Below, piece by piece: positions 43,876 to 53,438 of a stretch of DNA of 64,000 bases. Origin of the DNA: an uncultured Lachnospiraceae bacterium (GTDB lineage Bacteria > Bacillota_A > Clostridia > Lachnospirales > Lachnospiraceae); NCBI GenBank assembly GCA_902801585.1, contig CADCIU010000004.1, positions 150,699 through 214,698 of the forward strand. The letters are read 5' to 3'. The notes beneath the pieces were generated by a model that worked only from the letters and a program-made list of their open reading frames with translations, was not told the DNA's origin and did not search any database. A program made the position numbers and the translations under genes. Each line of letters opens with the position of its first letter. Position 1 is the first letter of the stretch.

Positions 43876-45918
43876 ATGGCGGAAATACACTTACTCAGTG
43901 AAGAAACGATCAACAAAATAGCGGCCGGGGAGGTCGTGGAGAGACCCGTCAATGTCGTCAAAGAGCTGGTGGAGAATGCCATCGATGCCGGCGCGACCGC
44001 GATCACCTGCGAGATCCGCGAAGGCGGCAAGAAGATGATCCGCGTCACCGACAACGGGTGCGGCATAGAGAAGAACCAGATCACAAAGGCCTTCGAACGC
44101 CATGCGACCAGCAAGATCCGCGATGACAGCGATCTCACAAGACTTGTAAGCCTGGGATTTCGCGGGGAGGCGCTCTCGAGCATTGCTGCGGTCTCCCAAA
44201 TCGAGATGATCACGAAGACAAGGGATTCCTTGACCGGGATCAGAGCGACGAACCAGCTCTTAAAAGGGTTTTCAGAGGACTCGCCGGTACGGCTGGATCT
44301 CGAGGAGATCGGTGCTCCCGACGGCACCAGTGTCGTCGTGCGAAATCTGTTCTATAATGTGCCGGTCCGCTCCCGCTTCCTCAAGCAGCCGCAGACAGAG
44401 GCCGGATATATCACGGATCTCATCGAGCGGCAGGCGCTCTCTCACCCCCTGATCTCTTTTCATTACAGAGCGGACGGCAGGGAGAAACTGCATACCACCG
44501 GAAACGGCGACTTGAAAGAGCTTCTGTACAGGATTTACGGCCGCGAGATCGTAAACAAGGTGCTGCCCGTTAAGGTCACAAAGGGAGCTTACAGTCTTGA
44601 AGGCTTCATCGGCAGACCCGATATCAGCAGGTCTACCAGAAATTTCGAGATCTTTTTCGTGAACGGAAGAATGCTCAAAAGCAATACGCTCTCCAAGGCC
44701 CTTGAAGCCGGTTACCGGACCGACCTCATGCAGCACCGCTTTCCGTTTGCCGTTCTCCATCTGACGGTCCCGCCTGTGGAAGCGGATGTAAACGTACACC
44801 CCGCCAAAATGGAGGTCCGTTTCTCGGAGGCCGAATCCATTTACCGCTTTATCGACGAGAGTGTCCATGAAGTCCTTCACAGCGCAGAACTCATACCTTC
44901 TGAGGTCCTTGAGACAGTAAAGGAGGAGAGGAGCCGCAAAAGACAGGAGAAAGAAGCGGCACAGAAGGCGCTTGCAGATGCGCCGCATCTCGAGCCCTTT
45001 GAGCGCGAGCGGATGACGAACAGAACCTCCGCAGCGGAGGGCCGTGTAGGGCGTTTGAGCGAGTCCTATGCGCTATACGGAAATGATGAACGAAAGACGG
45101 CGCCGGTCCCCGCCGGCCCTTCCGGCACTGCCCGCGTCGAACTGGAGGATTTTATCTTCGAGGACAGGCGGCTGGGTCAGACGACAGATCAGACAGTGTA
45201 TGAGACGGTGGATGAGACGACGGGGGAGATCATTCCCGCGGCGAGCGGTTCCTTCGTACAGCAGAGCCTGTTTGAGAACACCGACTTTACGAAGGAAGAA
45301 GAGCCCAGGATCCTTCTTAAAGATAACCGCCCGCGCTTCAGGATCATCGGCCAGGTCTTCGAGACATACTGGCTGATCCAGTATGAGAGTAAGCTCCTTG
45401 TGATCGATCAGCACGCCGCCCATGAGAAGGTCAATTATGAGCGCCTGATGCGGCGCCTTTCCGCAAACGACCCCGCCTCATCGGGATCCCAGCTTCTTGC
45501 GCCCGCGTCTGTGGTCACGCTGACCGGACGGGAGGAGGGAGCGTATCAGACCCACAGTGAAGTCTTTGCCTCCATGGGCTACGAGATCGAGCCGATGGGC
45601 GGCAGCAGCTATGCGATCCGCGCTGTGCCCATGGAGCTCTACGGAAATGATGCCGCGCAGCTCTTTAAAGAGACACTGGAGGAGATGATCGAGGAGAAGA
45701 TGACGGGCACGCCGCAGGCGATCTTGTCCAAGATCGCTTCCATGTCCTGCAAAGCTGCCGTCAAGGGCAATTCCCTCCTCTCCTTCGAGGAGGCGCAGGC
45801 GCTGATCGATGAACTCTTAAAGCTCGACAATCCCTATCATTGTCCGCACGGAAGACCTACGATGATCGTCTTTTCTCAAGCGGACATGGACAAAAAATTC
45901 AAGCGGATCGTCAGCTGA
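43876..45918 (+). CDS. mutL: DNA mismatch repair protein MutL (endonuclease type)
   Basis: 680 residues. N-terminal GHKL ATPase: NKIAAGEVVERPVNVVKELVENA-region (E and N for ATP/Mg), DNGCGI, and GFRGEALSSI. A variable linker (about 340-480) precedes the dimerisation/endonuclease domain with DQHAAHEKVNYE, SCKAAVKGN and CPHGRPT, the metal-site motifs of nicking MutL proteins in organisms without MutH. Follows mutS by 14 bp with AAGGGA. The cut is presumably directed by the beta clamp. Confidence 0.97.
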   Translation: MAEIHLLSEETINKIAAGEVVERPVNVVKELVENAIDAGATAITCEIREGGKKMIRVTDNGCGIEKNQITKAFERHATSKIRDDSDLTRLVSLGFRGEALSSIAAVSQIEMITKTRDSLTGIRATNQLLKGFSEDSPVRLDLEEIGAPDGTSVVVRNLFYNVPVRSRFLKQPQTEAGYITDLIERQALSHPLISFHYRADGREKLHTTGNGDLKELLYRIYGREIVNKVLPVKVTKGAYSLEGFIGRPDISRSTRNFEIFFVNGRMLKSNTLSKALEAGYRTDLMQHRFPFAVLHLTVPPVEADVNVHPAKMEVRFSEAESIYRFIDESVHEVLHSAELIPSEVLETVKEERSRKRQEKEAAQKALADAPHLEPFERERMTNRTSAAEGRVGRLSESYALYGNDERKTAPVPAGPSGTARVELEDFIFEDRRLGQTTDQTVYETVDETTGEIIPAASGSFVQQSLFENTDFTKEEEPRILLKDNRPRFRIIGQVFETYWLIQYESKLLVIDQHAAHEKVNYERLMRRLSANDPASSGSQLLAPASVVTLTGREEGAYQTHSEVFASMGYEIEPMGGSSYAIRAVPMELYGNDAAQLFKETLEEMIEEKMTGTPQAILSKIASMSCKAAVKGNSLLSFEEAQALIDELLKLDNPYHCPHGRPTMIVFSQADMDKKFKRIVS

Positions 45919-45984
45919 CCGCCTGCAGTATAAAGAAATGCATATGATCAAAAATGTGATATTCAGCATACGAAAGGAACGACT

Positions 45985-46944
45985 ATGGCCGGAGGAGGCA
46001 ATCCCAATAAAAAACCGCTGATCATCATCGCGGGTCCCACAGCCGCCGGTAAGAGCGACGCCGCCGTCGAGCTTTCCCTGCGGATGAACGGCTCCGTGAT
46101 CTCCGCAGATTCTATGCAGGTCTACAGGGGCATGGACATCGGGAGTGCCAAGATCACGCGCGAAGAAATGCGCGGTGTCCCCCATTACCTGATCGACTGC
46201 GCGGACCCGGACGAAAACTGGAACGTGGTCCGCTTTCAAAAGGAGGCCGCGGAAGCAGCGGAAACGATATTTTCACAGGGCAGGATCCCGATCATATGCG
46301 GAGGCACCGGCTTTTATATCCAGGCGCTTCTCTATAATATCGATTTTACACAGATGGATGAGAACACGCCTCTTAGAAAGGAGCTCGCTGATCTTGCAAG
46401 GGAACAGGGACCTGAAGCGCTCCACGCGCTTCTCATGAAGGCAGATCCGGATTCCGCGGCACAGATCCATCCCAACAATGTAAAGAGGGTCATCCGGGCG
46501 ATCGAATTCGCCCATGAGAGCGGCCATTCCATTTCCGCGCACAATCTGGAGCAGCATGCAAGAGAATCGGCTTACCGGTCTGTCTATTTTGTGCTGACCA
46601 TGGACCGGGCTAAGCTCTACGAACGCATCAACCTGCGGGTCGACCGGATGATGGAACGCGGTCTGTTCGATGAAGTGAAGAGACTGAGGGATGCCGGCAT
46701 AAAGCGGGAGAGCACAGCCATGCAGGGGATCGGCTACAAGCAGATCTACGGCTGCCTGGAGGGCGAGTACGACCTTGACGAAGCAGTGCGGCTCATCAAG
46801 AGAGACACGCGCCGCTTTGCCAAAAGACAGCTGACCTGGTTCCGCCGCGAAAAGGACGTGATCTGGGTGGATACAGATATGTTTGAGACAAAGGAAGCGC
46901 TGTGGGAACATCTGCATCGGACGGCGCAGGAGATCATCTTTTAA
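45985..46944 (+). CDS. miaA: tRNA dimethylallyltransferase
   Basis: 319 residues. Adds the isopentenyl group to A37 of tRNAs reading UNN codons, giving i6A37, the substrate of MiaB. P-loop GPTAAGKSDAAVEL at the N-terminus, DSMQVYRGMDIGSAK, GGTGFYIQAL, and the QRR-region equivalent FAKRQLTWFR. Intact, in contrast to miaB upstream, so tRNA here may stop at i6A. AAAGGA site before the ATG. Confidence 0.97.
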   Translation: MAGGGNPNKKPLIIIAGPTAAGKSDAAVELSLRMNGSVISADSMQVYRGMDIGSAKITREEMRGVPHYLIDCADPDENWNVVRFQKEAAEAAETIFSQGRIPIICGGTGFYIQALLYNIDFTQMDENTPLRKELADLAREQGPEALHALLMKADPDSAAQIHPNNVKRVIRAIEFAHESGHSISAHNLEQHARESAYRSVYFVLTMDRAKLYERINLRVDRMMERGLFDEVKRLRDAGIKRESTAMQGIGYKQIYGCLEGEYDLDEAVRLIKRDTRRFAKRQLTWFRREKDVIWVDTDMFETKEALWEHLHRTAQEIIF

Positions 46945-46949
46945 ATAAT

Positions 46950-46977
46950 AAATAAAACACATTAAATAAAACACATT
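46950..46977 (+). repeat. 14-bp tandem repeat x2 after miaA
   Basis: AAATAAAACACATT at 46950-46963 and 46964-46977, starting 6 bp past the miaA stop; a partial, diverged AAATAA precedes it. Confidence 0.9.
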
Positions 46978-47013
46978 ACAGCAATCACACAGAAGTAAGG
47001 AGAAATACTAATT

Positions 47014-48294
47014 ATGCAATCTGTTTACCGTCAGTTCGGCATCACCGAGGAGGTGCTCCGCTATGCCGGGCCTGTTCTGGACCGGCTCGCGCCAAGATTC
47101 AGGGAGATCGATGAGACGGCGGAATACAATCAGCTCAGGATCATCAAAGCCATGCAGGACGCCCATATAGGCGAAGCCAATCTGAAGGGCACGACCGGAT
47201 ACGGTTACGACGACATAGGCCGGGACGGGCTGGAAAAGGTCTATGCCTCTTATTTTCACACGGAGGACGCACTGGTCAGACCGCAGATCACTTGCGGCAC
47301 CCATGCGCTGGCCCTGGCGCTCATGAGCAATCTGCGCCCGGGAGAGAACCTTTTGTCAGCTGCGGGCGCACCTTATGACACGCTGCAGGAAGTGATCGGG
47401 ATCCGCCCCTCCAGGGGATCCCTTGCGGAATACGGCATCGGATACAGGCAGGTGGACCTTCTGCCCGGCAGCACATTTGACTTTGACGGGATCCGTCAGG
47501 CGCTTAAGGACGAGAAGATCCGGCTTGTGACGATCCAGCGCTCCAAGGGATATCAGGACCGCAAGACACTGAGCGTCAAACAGATCGGTGAGGCCGTCTC
47601 GATGATCAAATCGGTGAGACCTGATGTCATCTGCATGGTGGACAACTGCTACGGAGAGTTCGTGGAGCGCATCGAACCCAGCGACGTCGGAGCTGATATG
47701 ATCGTAGGCTCCCTGATCAAGAATCCGGGCGGCGGACTGGCGCCGATCGGCGGTTATATTGCCGGAACAAAGGACTGTGTGGAAAATGCCGCTGTCAGGC
47801 TCACATCTCCGGGGCTCGGCAAAGAGGTGGGCGCCACACTGGAAGTGCTTCCCTCATTTTATCAGGGATTCTTCATGGGGCCCGTTGTCACCGCTTCCGC
47901 GCTTAAGGGCGCGGTCCTGGCTGCCTCTCTCTATGAGCCCCTCGGGTTTAAGGTACTTCCGGACAGCACGGAGAGTCGACACGACATCATACAGGCCATC
48001 ACCTTCGGAACACCGGAGGGCGTGATCGCTTTCTGCCAGGGGATCCAGGCCGCTTCTCCCGTAGACAGTTTCGTATCGGCCGAGCCTTCCGATATGCCCG
48101 GATATGACAGCCAGGTCATCATGGCAGCAGGTGCATTCGTGTCCGGCTCATCGATCGAACTGAGTGCAGACGGACCCATCAAGCCGCCCTACAATGTCTA
48201 TTTCCAGGGAGGACTGACCTGGCCCCATGCCAAGCTCGGGATCCTCAAAACTGTGCAGAACCTGCTGGACAGAGGTCTCATAGTACTGCCCTGA
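47014..48294 (+). CDS. ynbB: Methionine gamma-lyase-family PLP enzyme (YnbB / aluminium-resistance type)
   Basis: 426-residue fold-type I PLP enzyme of the Met_gamma_lyase family known from B. subtilis YnbB and once called aluminium-resistance protein. PLP lysine in VGSLIKNPGGGLAPIGGY; PLP-phosphate region TCGTHALALAL; VDNCYGEFVE is the Asp motif. Reaction in vivo is not settled; a Cys/Met-type C-S lyase is only inferred. Its place after miaA is conserved in Firmicutes. AAGGAG precedes the ATG. Confidence 0.88.
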   Translation: MQSVYRQFGITEEVLRYAGPVLDRLAPRFREIDETAEYNQLRIIKAMQDAHIGEANLKGTTGYGYDDIGRDGLEKVYASYFHTEDALVRPQITCGTHALALALMSNLRPGENLLSAAGAPYDTLQEVIGIRPSRGSLAEYGIGYRQVDLLPGSTFDFDGIRQALKDEKIRLVTIQRSKGYQDRKTLSVKQIGEAVSMIKSVRPDVICMVDNCYGEFVERIEPSDVGADMIVGSLIKNPGGGLAPIGGYIAGTKDCVENAAVRLTSPGLGKEVGATLEVLPSFYQGFFMGPVVTASALKGAVLAASLYEPLGFKVLPDSTESRHDIIQAITFGTPEGVIAFCQGIQAASPVDSFVSAEPSDMPGYDSQVIMAAGAFVSGSSIELSADGPIKPPYNVYFQGGLTWPHAKLGILKTVQNLLDRGLIVLP

Positions 48295-48354
48295 TGTTAT
48301 TTTGCAGATCAGCTGATCACTTTTTAAGTCCCGGAGAGGCTTTGAGGAGGTCAG

Positions 48355-49056
48355 ATGACAAATGATTTACGCGAACTGCCTTACGAGCGTTTTCTCAAGT
48401 CCGGTCCCGGAAGTCTGACAAATGCCGAGCTTCTGGGCGTGATCCTGAGAACCGGAACAAAGGGGATCTCTGCAGTGGAGACGGGAAGAAGAGTCCTTCA
48501 GATCCACGACCCGCAAGGGCAGTCGCTCTCTATGCTTCCGAAACTGACGATGGAGGAACTCAGGGCTATTCCCGGGATTGGGGAAGTAAAAGCCGTTAAA
48601 CTCCTTTGCCTGTCGGAGATCACGCGCAGGATCGTTCGGGAGAAAGTCCACAGGGCACCTGTGCTCAACACCCCTGCGCTGATCGCGGATCTGTATATGG
48701 AGGACATGAGGCATCTGGAGACAGAGAGGATCGTCGTACTCCATTTGGATGCCAAGATGGCTTTTCTCGGAGAGGATGTCCTCTCGACCGGCTCGGTGAA
48801 CACTGCCCCCATAAGTGCAAGAGAAGTTTTTATGAAGGCACTCGAACACAAAGCCGTCCAGATCGTCCTGATTCACAATCATCCCAGCGGTGACCCTTCA
48901 CCGAGCCGCGATGATGTTCTTGTGACGGATGAGATCGTAAGAGCGGGAGATCTTCTGGGGATCCGACTTGCCGATCATATCATCATCGGAGATCTTTGTT
49001 ACTACAGTTTTAAAGAAATGGGATCATTTAGTAATGAACAAACAGTTTTTCAGTGA
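48355..49056 (+). CDS. radC: RadC/JAMM-domain protein
   Basis: 233 residues, normal length. N-terminal helix-hairpin-helix-like part (IPGIGEVKAVKLL), then the JAMM metalloprotease-like fold with H174-N-H176-P-S-G and the downstream SRDD acid. Historically called a DNA repair protein, but its function is unproven. GAGGAGG before the start. Its last 23 bp overlap the PBP2 gene; in relatives mreB normally follows instead. Confidence 0.93.
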   Translation: MTNDLRELPYERFLKSGPGSLTNAELLGVILRTGTKGISAVETGRRVLQIHDPQGQSLSMLPKLTMEELRAIPGIGEVKAVKLLCLSEITRRIVREKVHRAPVLNTPALIADLYMEDMRHLETERIVVLHLDAKMAFLGEDVLSTGSVNTAPISAREVFMKALEHKAVQIVLIHNHPSGDPSPSRDDVLVTDEIVRAGDLLGIRLADHIIIGDLCYYSFKEMGSFSNEQTVFQ

Positions 49057-51838
49057 CCGCCCCCGGCTTCTCACATGGATATCCGTGTTATTCGCGCTGA
49101 TCCTTGCGGCACGTCTTTTTTCTTTACAGATCATACACGGAGAGGACTACAGCCAGTCCTTCGAAGAGAGTGTGACAAGAAAGATCCGGATTCCCGCGCA
49201 AAGGGGCAGGATTTTGGACCGCAACGGCACAGTCCTTGCAGAATCCGTGCCTGTTCGGGACATAACGATCGTTGACAAGACCGGGAACAGCAGGGAAGAG
49301 AATGCACGGCTCAATACGATCATACAGAATACGCTGGAGATCCTGAGCCGGAACGATGAAGAGCCGGAAAATGATTTCGGCATATTCTGGAACGGCACAG
49401 AGTACGAATTCAGCACGTCGGACAACACTTCCCATCTGCGCTTTCTGGCAGATGTCTACGGTTATCCGGATCCGGCCACTCTGTCCGATGAGGAAAAAGA
49501 AAGCAGTGCGGAAGATGTCGTCCTGATGCTGGCGAACCGGTACAGGATCGACCCGGATATGACGACGTACAAAAGCAGCATCATGCTTCTAGATACGGTC
49601 ATAGTCCGTTATCATCTTGCGCTGAACGCGTTTCAGAAATATGTGCCGACGGTGATCGCCCGGAATGTCAGCAGCCAGACGGTCAGCGAGATCGAAGCCG
49701 ATCCGGAACTGGAAGGCGTCAAGGCATCTTACAACTATAAGCGTGTCTATTACAACAGCGTTTATCTCTCTGATGTTACGGGGTACATCAGCCAGATCAG
49801 TGCGAACGAGCTGCAGGAACATGAAGATCTCTACGATGCCGGCGATATGATCGGCAAAGTCGGGATCGAAGCCTCCATGGAAGAGACACTGATGGGCCGA
49901 AGCGGATACCGGGAGATCAGCGTCGACAATCTGGGAAGAGAGCAGTCGGAGATCTCATCGGGAAGTCCTGAAGCGGGAAATGACGTCTATCTGACCATCG
50001 ACAGCGATCTGCAGAGCGCCGCTTACCGCATTTTGGAGAAGAATATCACCGATATCATTCTCTCCAAAATGACTGATGGGGTGTCTTCGTTCGAGATCAC
50101 AGAGGACACGGACGGCTCCGACATCCTGATCCCTGCTGCCGACGTCTACGCGTCCATACTCAGCTATGTCATCGATCGCGACCACTTTTATTCCGATGAC
50201 GCCTCGGAGGCGGAAAAGCAGATGCTGGATATTTTCCAGGTCTATCTGGATAACGTCAAAATGACGCTCGAGTCGGAACTGGAGAGCGTGCGAACGCCCT
50301 TTGACCGGTCGACGCAGGAATACAGGGACTATTCCACCTATATTGTTCGCGCACTGTATGACCAGGGCGTCCTCGATACGGATGAGATCGACACGGATGA
50401 CGATGTATATAGGGCATGGACGGTGTCCGGAACGAACTCGATGGGAGAGTTTCTCTATCACGCGGCGGCTTCGGGATGGATCGATACCGAAGTCATCGGT
50501 ACGGATTCTGAGGATTCCGATGAGATCTTCTCGGCCCTGACGCAGTACATTCTGGATGAGCCGTGTGAAGACTACAGTTTCGGCAGTCTTGTCTGCAAAT
50601 ATATGATGGAGTCCGGCGCAGCCAACGGTGATCTGGTCTGCCTGATCCTCTTCGATCAGGGGATCTTCGATTCAAATGATTCACTGAGGGAGTCCATAGA
50701 GAGAGGAGAATACCGGGCATCGTATCAATATGTCCGTTCTCTGATCCAAAGGGGGAGCCTTACGCCCGGTGAGCTTCACCTGTATCCATATAGCGGTTCT
50801 GTAGTGATCACGGATCCCCATAACGGTTCTGTTCTTGCTATGGTGAGTTACCCCGGCTACGACTGCAACCGAATTACGGACAGCGAATACATGACGCAGG
50901 TAGTCAGAAATGCCTCTAAGCCTATGCTCAACCATGCTACGCAGCAGAGAACAGCGCCGGGATCGACCTTCAAGATGGTCACCGCCGCAGCCGGGATCGG
51001 TGAAGGCGTGATCACCGTCAACGAGACGCTGCCCTGCTACGGAGAATTTGACAAGATCGATCCTTCTCCCGCATGCTGGATCGCACCGGGAAGCCACGGC
51101 AGCCTCAATCTTGAGGGCGCGATCGCCAATTCCTGCAACATGTTCTTCTATGAAACAGGCTATCGCCTCGGAGAGACGGGCGGGTCCTTCGACAATGAGA
51201 CCGGCATCGATCTTTTGGCATCTTATGCGGAAAAGTATGGTCTGGACAGAAAATCCGGTGTCGAGGTCGAGGAGGCCGATCCTTCCGTTGCTACAAGAGA
51301 CGTTGTCCGCGCGGCCATCGGCCAGTCCAACAACGGATATACGACCGCTGCGCTGGCACGATATATATCTGCCGTCGCTTCGGAGGGGGACCTGTATGAT
51401 CTGACGCTCCTTGACCGCGCTGAAGACGGCAGCGGGGCTGTTGTGGAAAAGTTCGGCTCAAAGCCGCTTGATCCGATCGAGATGAGCGATGAATACTGGA
51501 GCAGCATCGAGAGAGGCATGCGCAGGGTATGCGCGTCAAAATCCAGCTTCTCTTCACTGCACAGGTATGATGATGACGGAAGCTATGTGCGCATAGAGGC
51601 CGCCGGCAAAACAGGAACGGCCCAGCAGGCATTCAACACACCCAACCACGCGCTCTTTCTCGGCTATGCGCCGGCGGATGATCCGGAGATCGCCATAGCG
51701 GTCCGCGTTCCCAACGGCTACAGCTCCGACTACGCGGCGCGCATTTCGGCACAGATCATGCAGTACTATTTTGACCCGGACACTTTAGAGGATATTCTGG
51801 GCGAAACGGATATTCCCAACTATGAGAACGGTGACTGA
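49034..51838 (+). CDS. Penicillin-binding protein 2 (class B transpeptidase)
   Basis: 934-residue elongasome transpeptidase that crosslinks septal/side-wall peptidoglycan outside the membrane. One N-terminal membrane anchor (about residues 14-34), a PBP-dimer domain, then the penicillin-binding domain with S644-x-x-K647 (GSTFKM), S700-C-N702 and K859-T-G. Compared with PBP2 of about 600-700 residues it has an acidic insert of some 200 residues (about 350-580, rich in Asp/Glu/Ser) between the two domains. Start at ATG 49034, inside the radC end, with only a weak ribosome binding site. Followed 3 bp later by rodA. Confidence 0.92.
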   Translation: MNKQFFSDRPRLLTWISVLFALILAARLFSLQIIHGEDYSQSFEESVTRKIRIPAQRGRILDRNGTVLAESVPVRDITIVDKTGNSREENARLNTIIQNTLEILSRNDEEPENDFGIFWNGTEYEFSTSDNTSHLRFLADVYGYPDPATLSDEEKESSAEDVVLMLANRYRIDPDMTTYKSSIMLLDTVIVRYHLALNAFQKYVPTVIARNVSSQTVSEIEADPELEGVKASYNYKRVYYNSVYLSDVTGYISQISANELQEHEDLYDAGDMIGKVGIEASMEETLMGRSGYREISVDNLGREQSEISSGSPEAGNDVYLTIDSDLQSAAYRILEKNITDIILSKMTDGVSSFEITEDTDGSDILIPAADVYASILSYVIDRDHFYSDDASEAEKQMLDIFQVYLDNVKMTLESELESVRTPFDRSTQEYRDYSTYIVRALYDQGVLDTDEIDTDDDVYRAWTVSGTNSMGEFLYHAAASGWIDTEVIGTDSEDSDEIFSALTQYILDEPCEDYSFGSLVCKYMMESGAANGDLVCLILFDQGIFDSNDSLRESIERGEYRASYQYVRSLIQRGSLTPGELHLYPYSGSVVITDPHNGSVLAMVSYPGYDCNRITDSEYMTQVVRNASKPMLNHATQQRTAPGSTFKMVTAAAGIGEGVITVNETLPCYGEFDKIDPSPACWIAPGSHGSLNLEGAIANSCNMFFYETGYRLGETGGSFDNETGIDLLASYAEKYGLDRKSGVEVEEADPSVATRDVVRAAIGQSNNGYTTAALARYISAVASEGDLYDLTLLDRAEDGSGAVVEKFGSKPLDPIEMSDEYWSSIERGMRRVCASKSSFSSLHRYDDDGSYVRIEAAGKTGTAQQAFNTPNHALFLGYAPADDPEIAIAVRVPNGYSSDYAARISAQIMQYYFDPDTLEDILGETDIPNYENGD

Positions 51839-51841
51839 TCC

Positions 51842-53026
51842 ATGAAAACTAAGACCACACATTCATTATCGAATATGCTTACCCGCACGATGCGAAAACT
51901 CGGAAAGATGGATCCGGTGCTGTACGGCGCTGTGATCCTGCTCAATCTGATGGGGCTCGTCTCGATCATCAGCATCACGGACGTGCTCGGAAATGACCGC
52001 ATCCTGATCCGGCAGGCGGCAGGGAGCGCAGTCGGGATCATTCTCATGACCGTGCTCAGTACAGTCAATTACAGAAAGATCACATGCTATTACAAAGCAT
52101 TGTATCTGATCGTCATTATTTCTCTTGCCGCGGTCTTTATCTTCGGCAGTTCCGGCGGCGGCGCCAAGCGATGGATCAGTCTGGGAGGGATCACATTCCA
52201 GCCGTCTGAACTGGCAAAAATACTGTTGATTTTATTTTATTCTGAGTTCATAATTAATTATGTGGGTAAACTTTCCCGCATTAAACTTTATGCCCTGAGT
52301 GCACTGCTGATCCTGCCTCCTTTTATAATGATCCTCAAGGAGCCGGATCTGTCGACCAGTATCATGGTGCTGGTTATTTTCTGCGTGATCATTTTTATTT
52401 CCGGCCTGGACTGGAAGATCATTGCAGGAGTAGCGGCGGCCGCCGTACCGGCTTTCATGATCCTGATGTTTGCTGCACTCAGCGGAGAATTCGGATTTTT
52501 GGGCGAATACCAAAGGCAGCGCATATTGGCTTGGCTGCATCCGGAGGATTATGCAGCCACTACGGCGTATCAGACTATGAATTCCATGACAGCCATAGGT
52601 TCCGGAAGGCTGATCGGGAAGGGGATCACTGCAGGCGCATCGGGAACGGTGCTGGGGACAGGATTCATTTCCGAGTCGCAGACCGACTTTATCTTCGCAG
52701 TGATCGGAGAGCAGTTCGGTTTTCTCGGATGCTGCATCATGCTGGTCCTGATCACGATCGTGACAGCGCGATGCTTTAAGGCGGCTTCTGAGAGCAGGGA
52801 TCCCGCTGACCGGATCGTTGCATCCGGCATGGCCGGCTGGATCGGCTTTCAGAGTTATTTGAATATCGGTGTTACGACAGGGCTTCTTCCCAACACCGGG
52901 ATTCCGCTCCCGTTCGTCAGTTACGGCCTCACGAGCCTGATCTGTCTGTATGCGGGTCTGGGACTGGTTCAGAATATTTGTATCAAGAATAAAAGCACAC
53001 AGACAACTCGAAGATCTAACACATAA
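51842..53026 (+). CDS. rodA: RodA-type SEDS peptidoglycan glycosyltransferase
   Basis: 394-residue polytopic membrane protein of the RodA/FtsW/SpoVE family, polymerises lipid II for side-wall growth. Family motifs GGGAKRWISLGGITFQPSELAK, the catalytic region ISESQTDFIFAVIGEQFG and the C-terminal PFVSYGLTSLI are intact. It pairs with the PBP2 upstream as polymerase plus transpeptidase. RodA rather than FtsW because of the PBP2 partner; sequence alone gives less separation. Confidence 0.93.
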   Translation: MKTKTTHSLSNMLTRTMRKLGKMDPVLYGAVILLNLMGLVSIISITDVLGNDRILIRQAAGSAVGIILMTVLSTVNYRKITCYYKALYLIVIISLAAVFIFGSSGGGAKRWISLGGITFQPSELAKILLILFYSEFIINYVGKLSRIKLYALSALLILPPFIMILKEPDLSTSIMVLVIFCVIIFISGLDWKIIAGVAAAAVPAFMILMFAALSGEFGFLGEYQRQRILAWLHPEDYAATTAYQTMNSMTAIGSGRLIGKGITAGASGTVLGTGFISESQTDFIFAVIGEQFGFLGCCIMLVLITIVTARCFKAASESRDPADRIVASGMAGWIGFQSYLNIGVTTGLLPNTGIPLPFVSYGLTSLICLYAGLGLVQNICIKNKSTQTTRRSNT

Positions 53027-53038
53027 ACGGAGAAAGCA

Positions 53039-53434
53039 ATGAGGATCGCATTAATCGCACACGACGCCAAGAAGAAACTGATGCAGAATTTCTGTATAGC
53101 CTATCGCGGCATCCTGAGCCGCCATCAGCTCTACGCCACAAGTACGACAGGCAGGCTGATCGAGGAAGTTACGAACCTGAATATCCACAAGCATCTGGCA
53201 GGCCATTTGGGAGGGATGCAGCAGATTGGCGCGCAGATCGAGCAGAACGAGATCGACCTGCTGATCTTTTTGCGCGATCCGCTTACGCCCAAGAGGCATG
53301 AGCCCGACGTCAACAACGTTGTCAAGCTGTGCGATATGCACAATATCCCTATGGCAACCAATCTGGCTACCGCGGAGCTTTTAATCAAATCACTTGACAG
53401 AGGAGATCTTGAGTGGCGTGAGATGTATAAATAA
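53039..53434 (+). CDS. mgsA: Methylglyoxal synthase
   Basis: 131 residues. Converts dihydroxyacetone phosphate to methylglyoxal and phosphate, a bypass of lower glycolysis when phosphate is scarce. Catalytic Asp and phosphate site in IALIAHDAKKKLM, TSTTGRLIEE, LGGMQQIGA and FLRDPLTPKRHEPDV. Its position after rodA is a conserved Lachnospiraceae arrangement with no known functional reason. Confidence 0.97.
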   Translation: MRIALIAHDAKKKLMQNFCIAYRGILSRHQLYATSTTGRLIEEVTNLNIHKHLAGHLGGMQQIGAQIEQNEIDLLIFLRDPLTPKRHEPDVNNVVKLCDMHNIPMATNLATAELLIKSLDRGDLEWREMYK

Positions 53435-53438
53435 GCGT

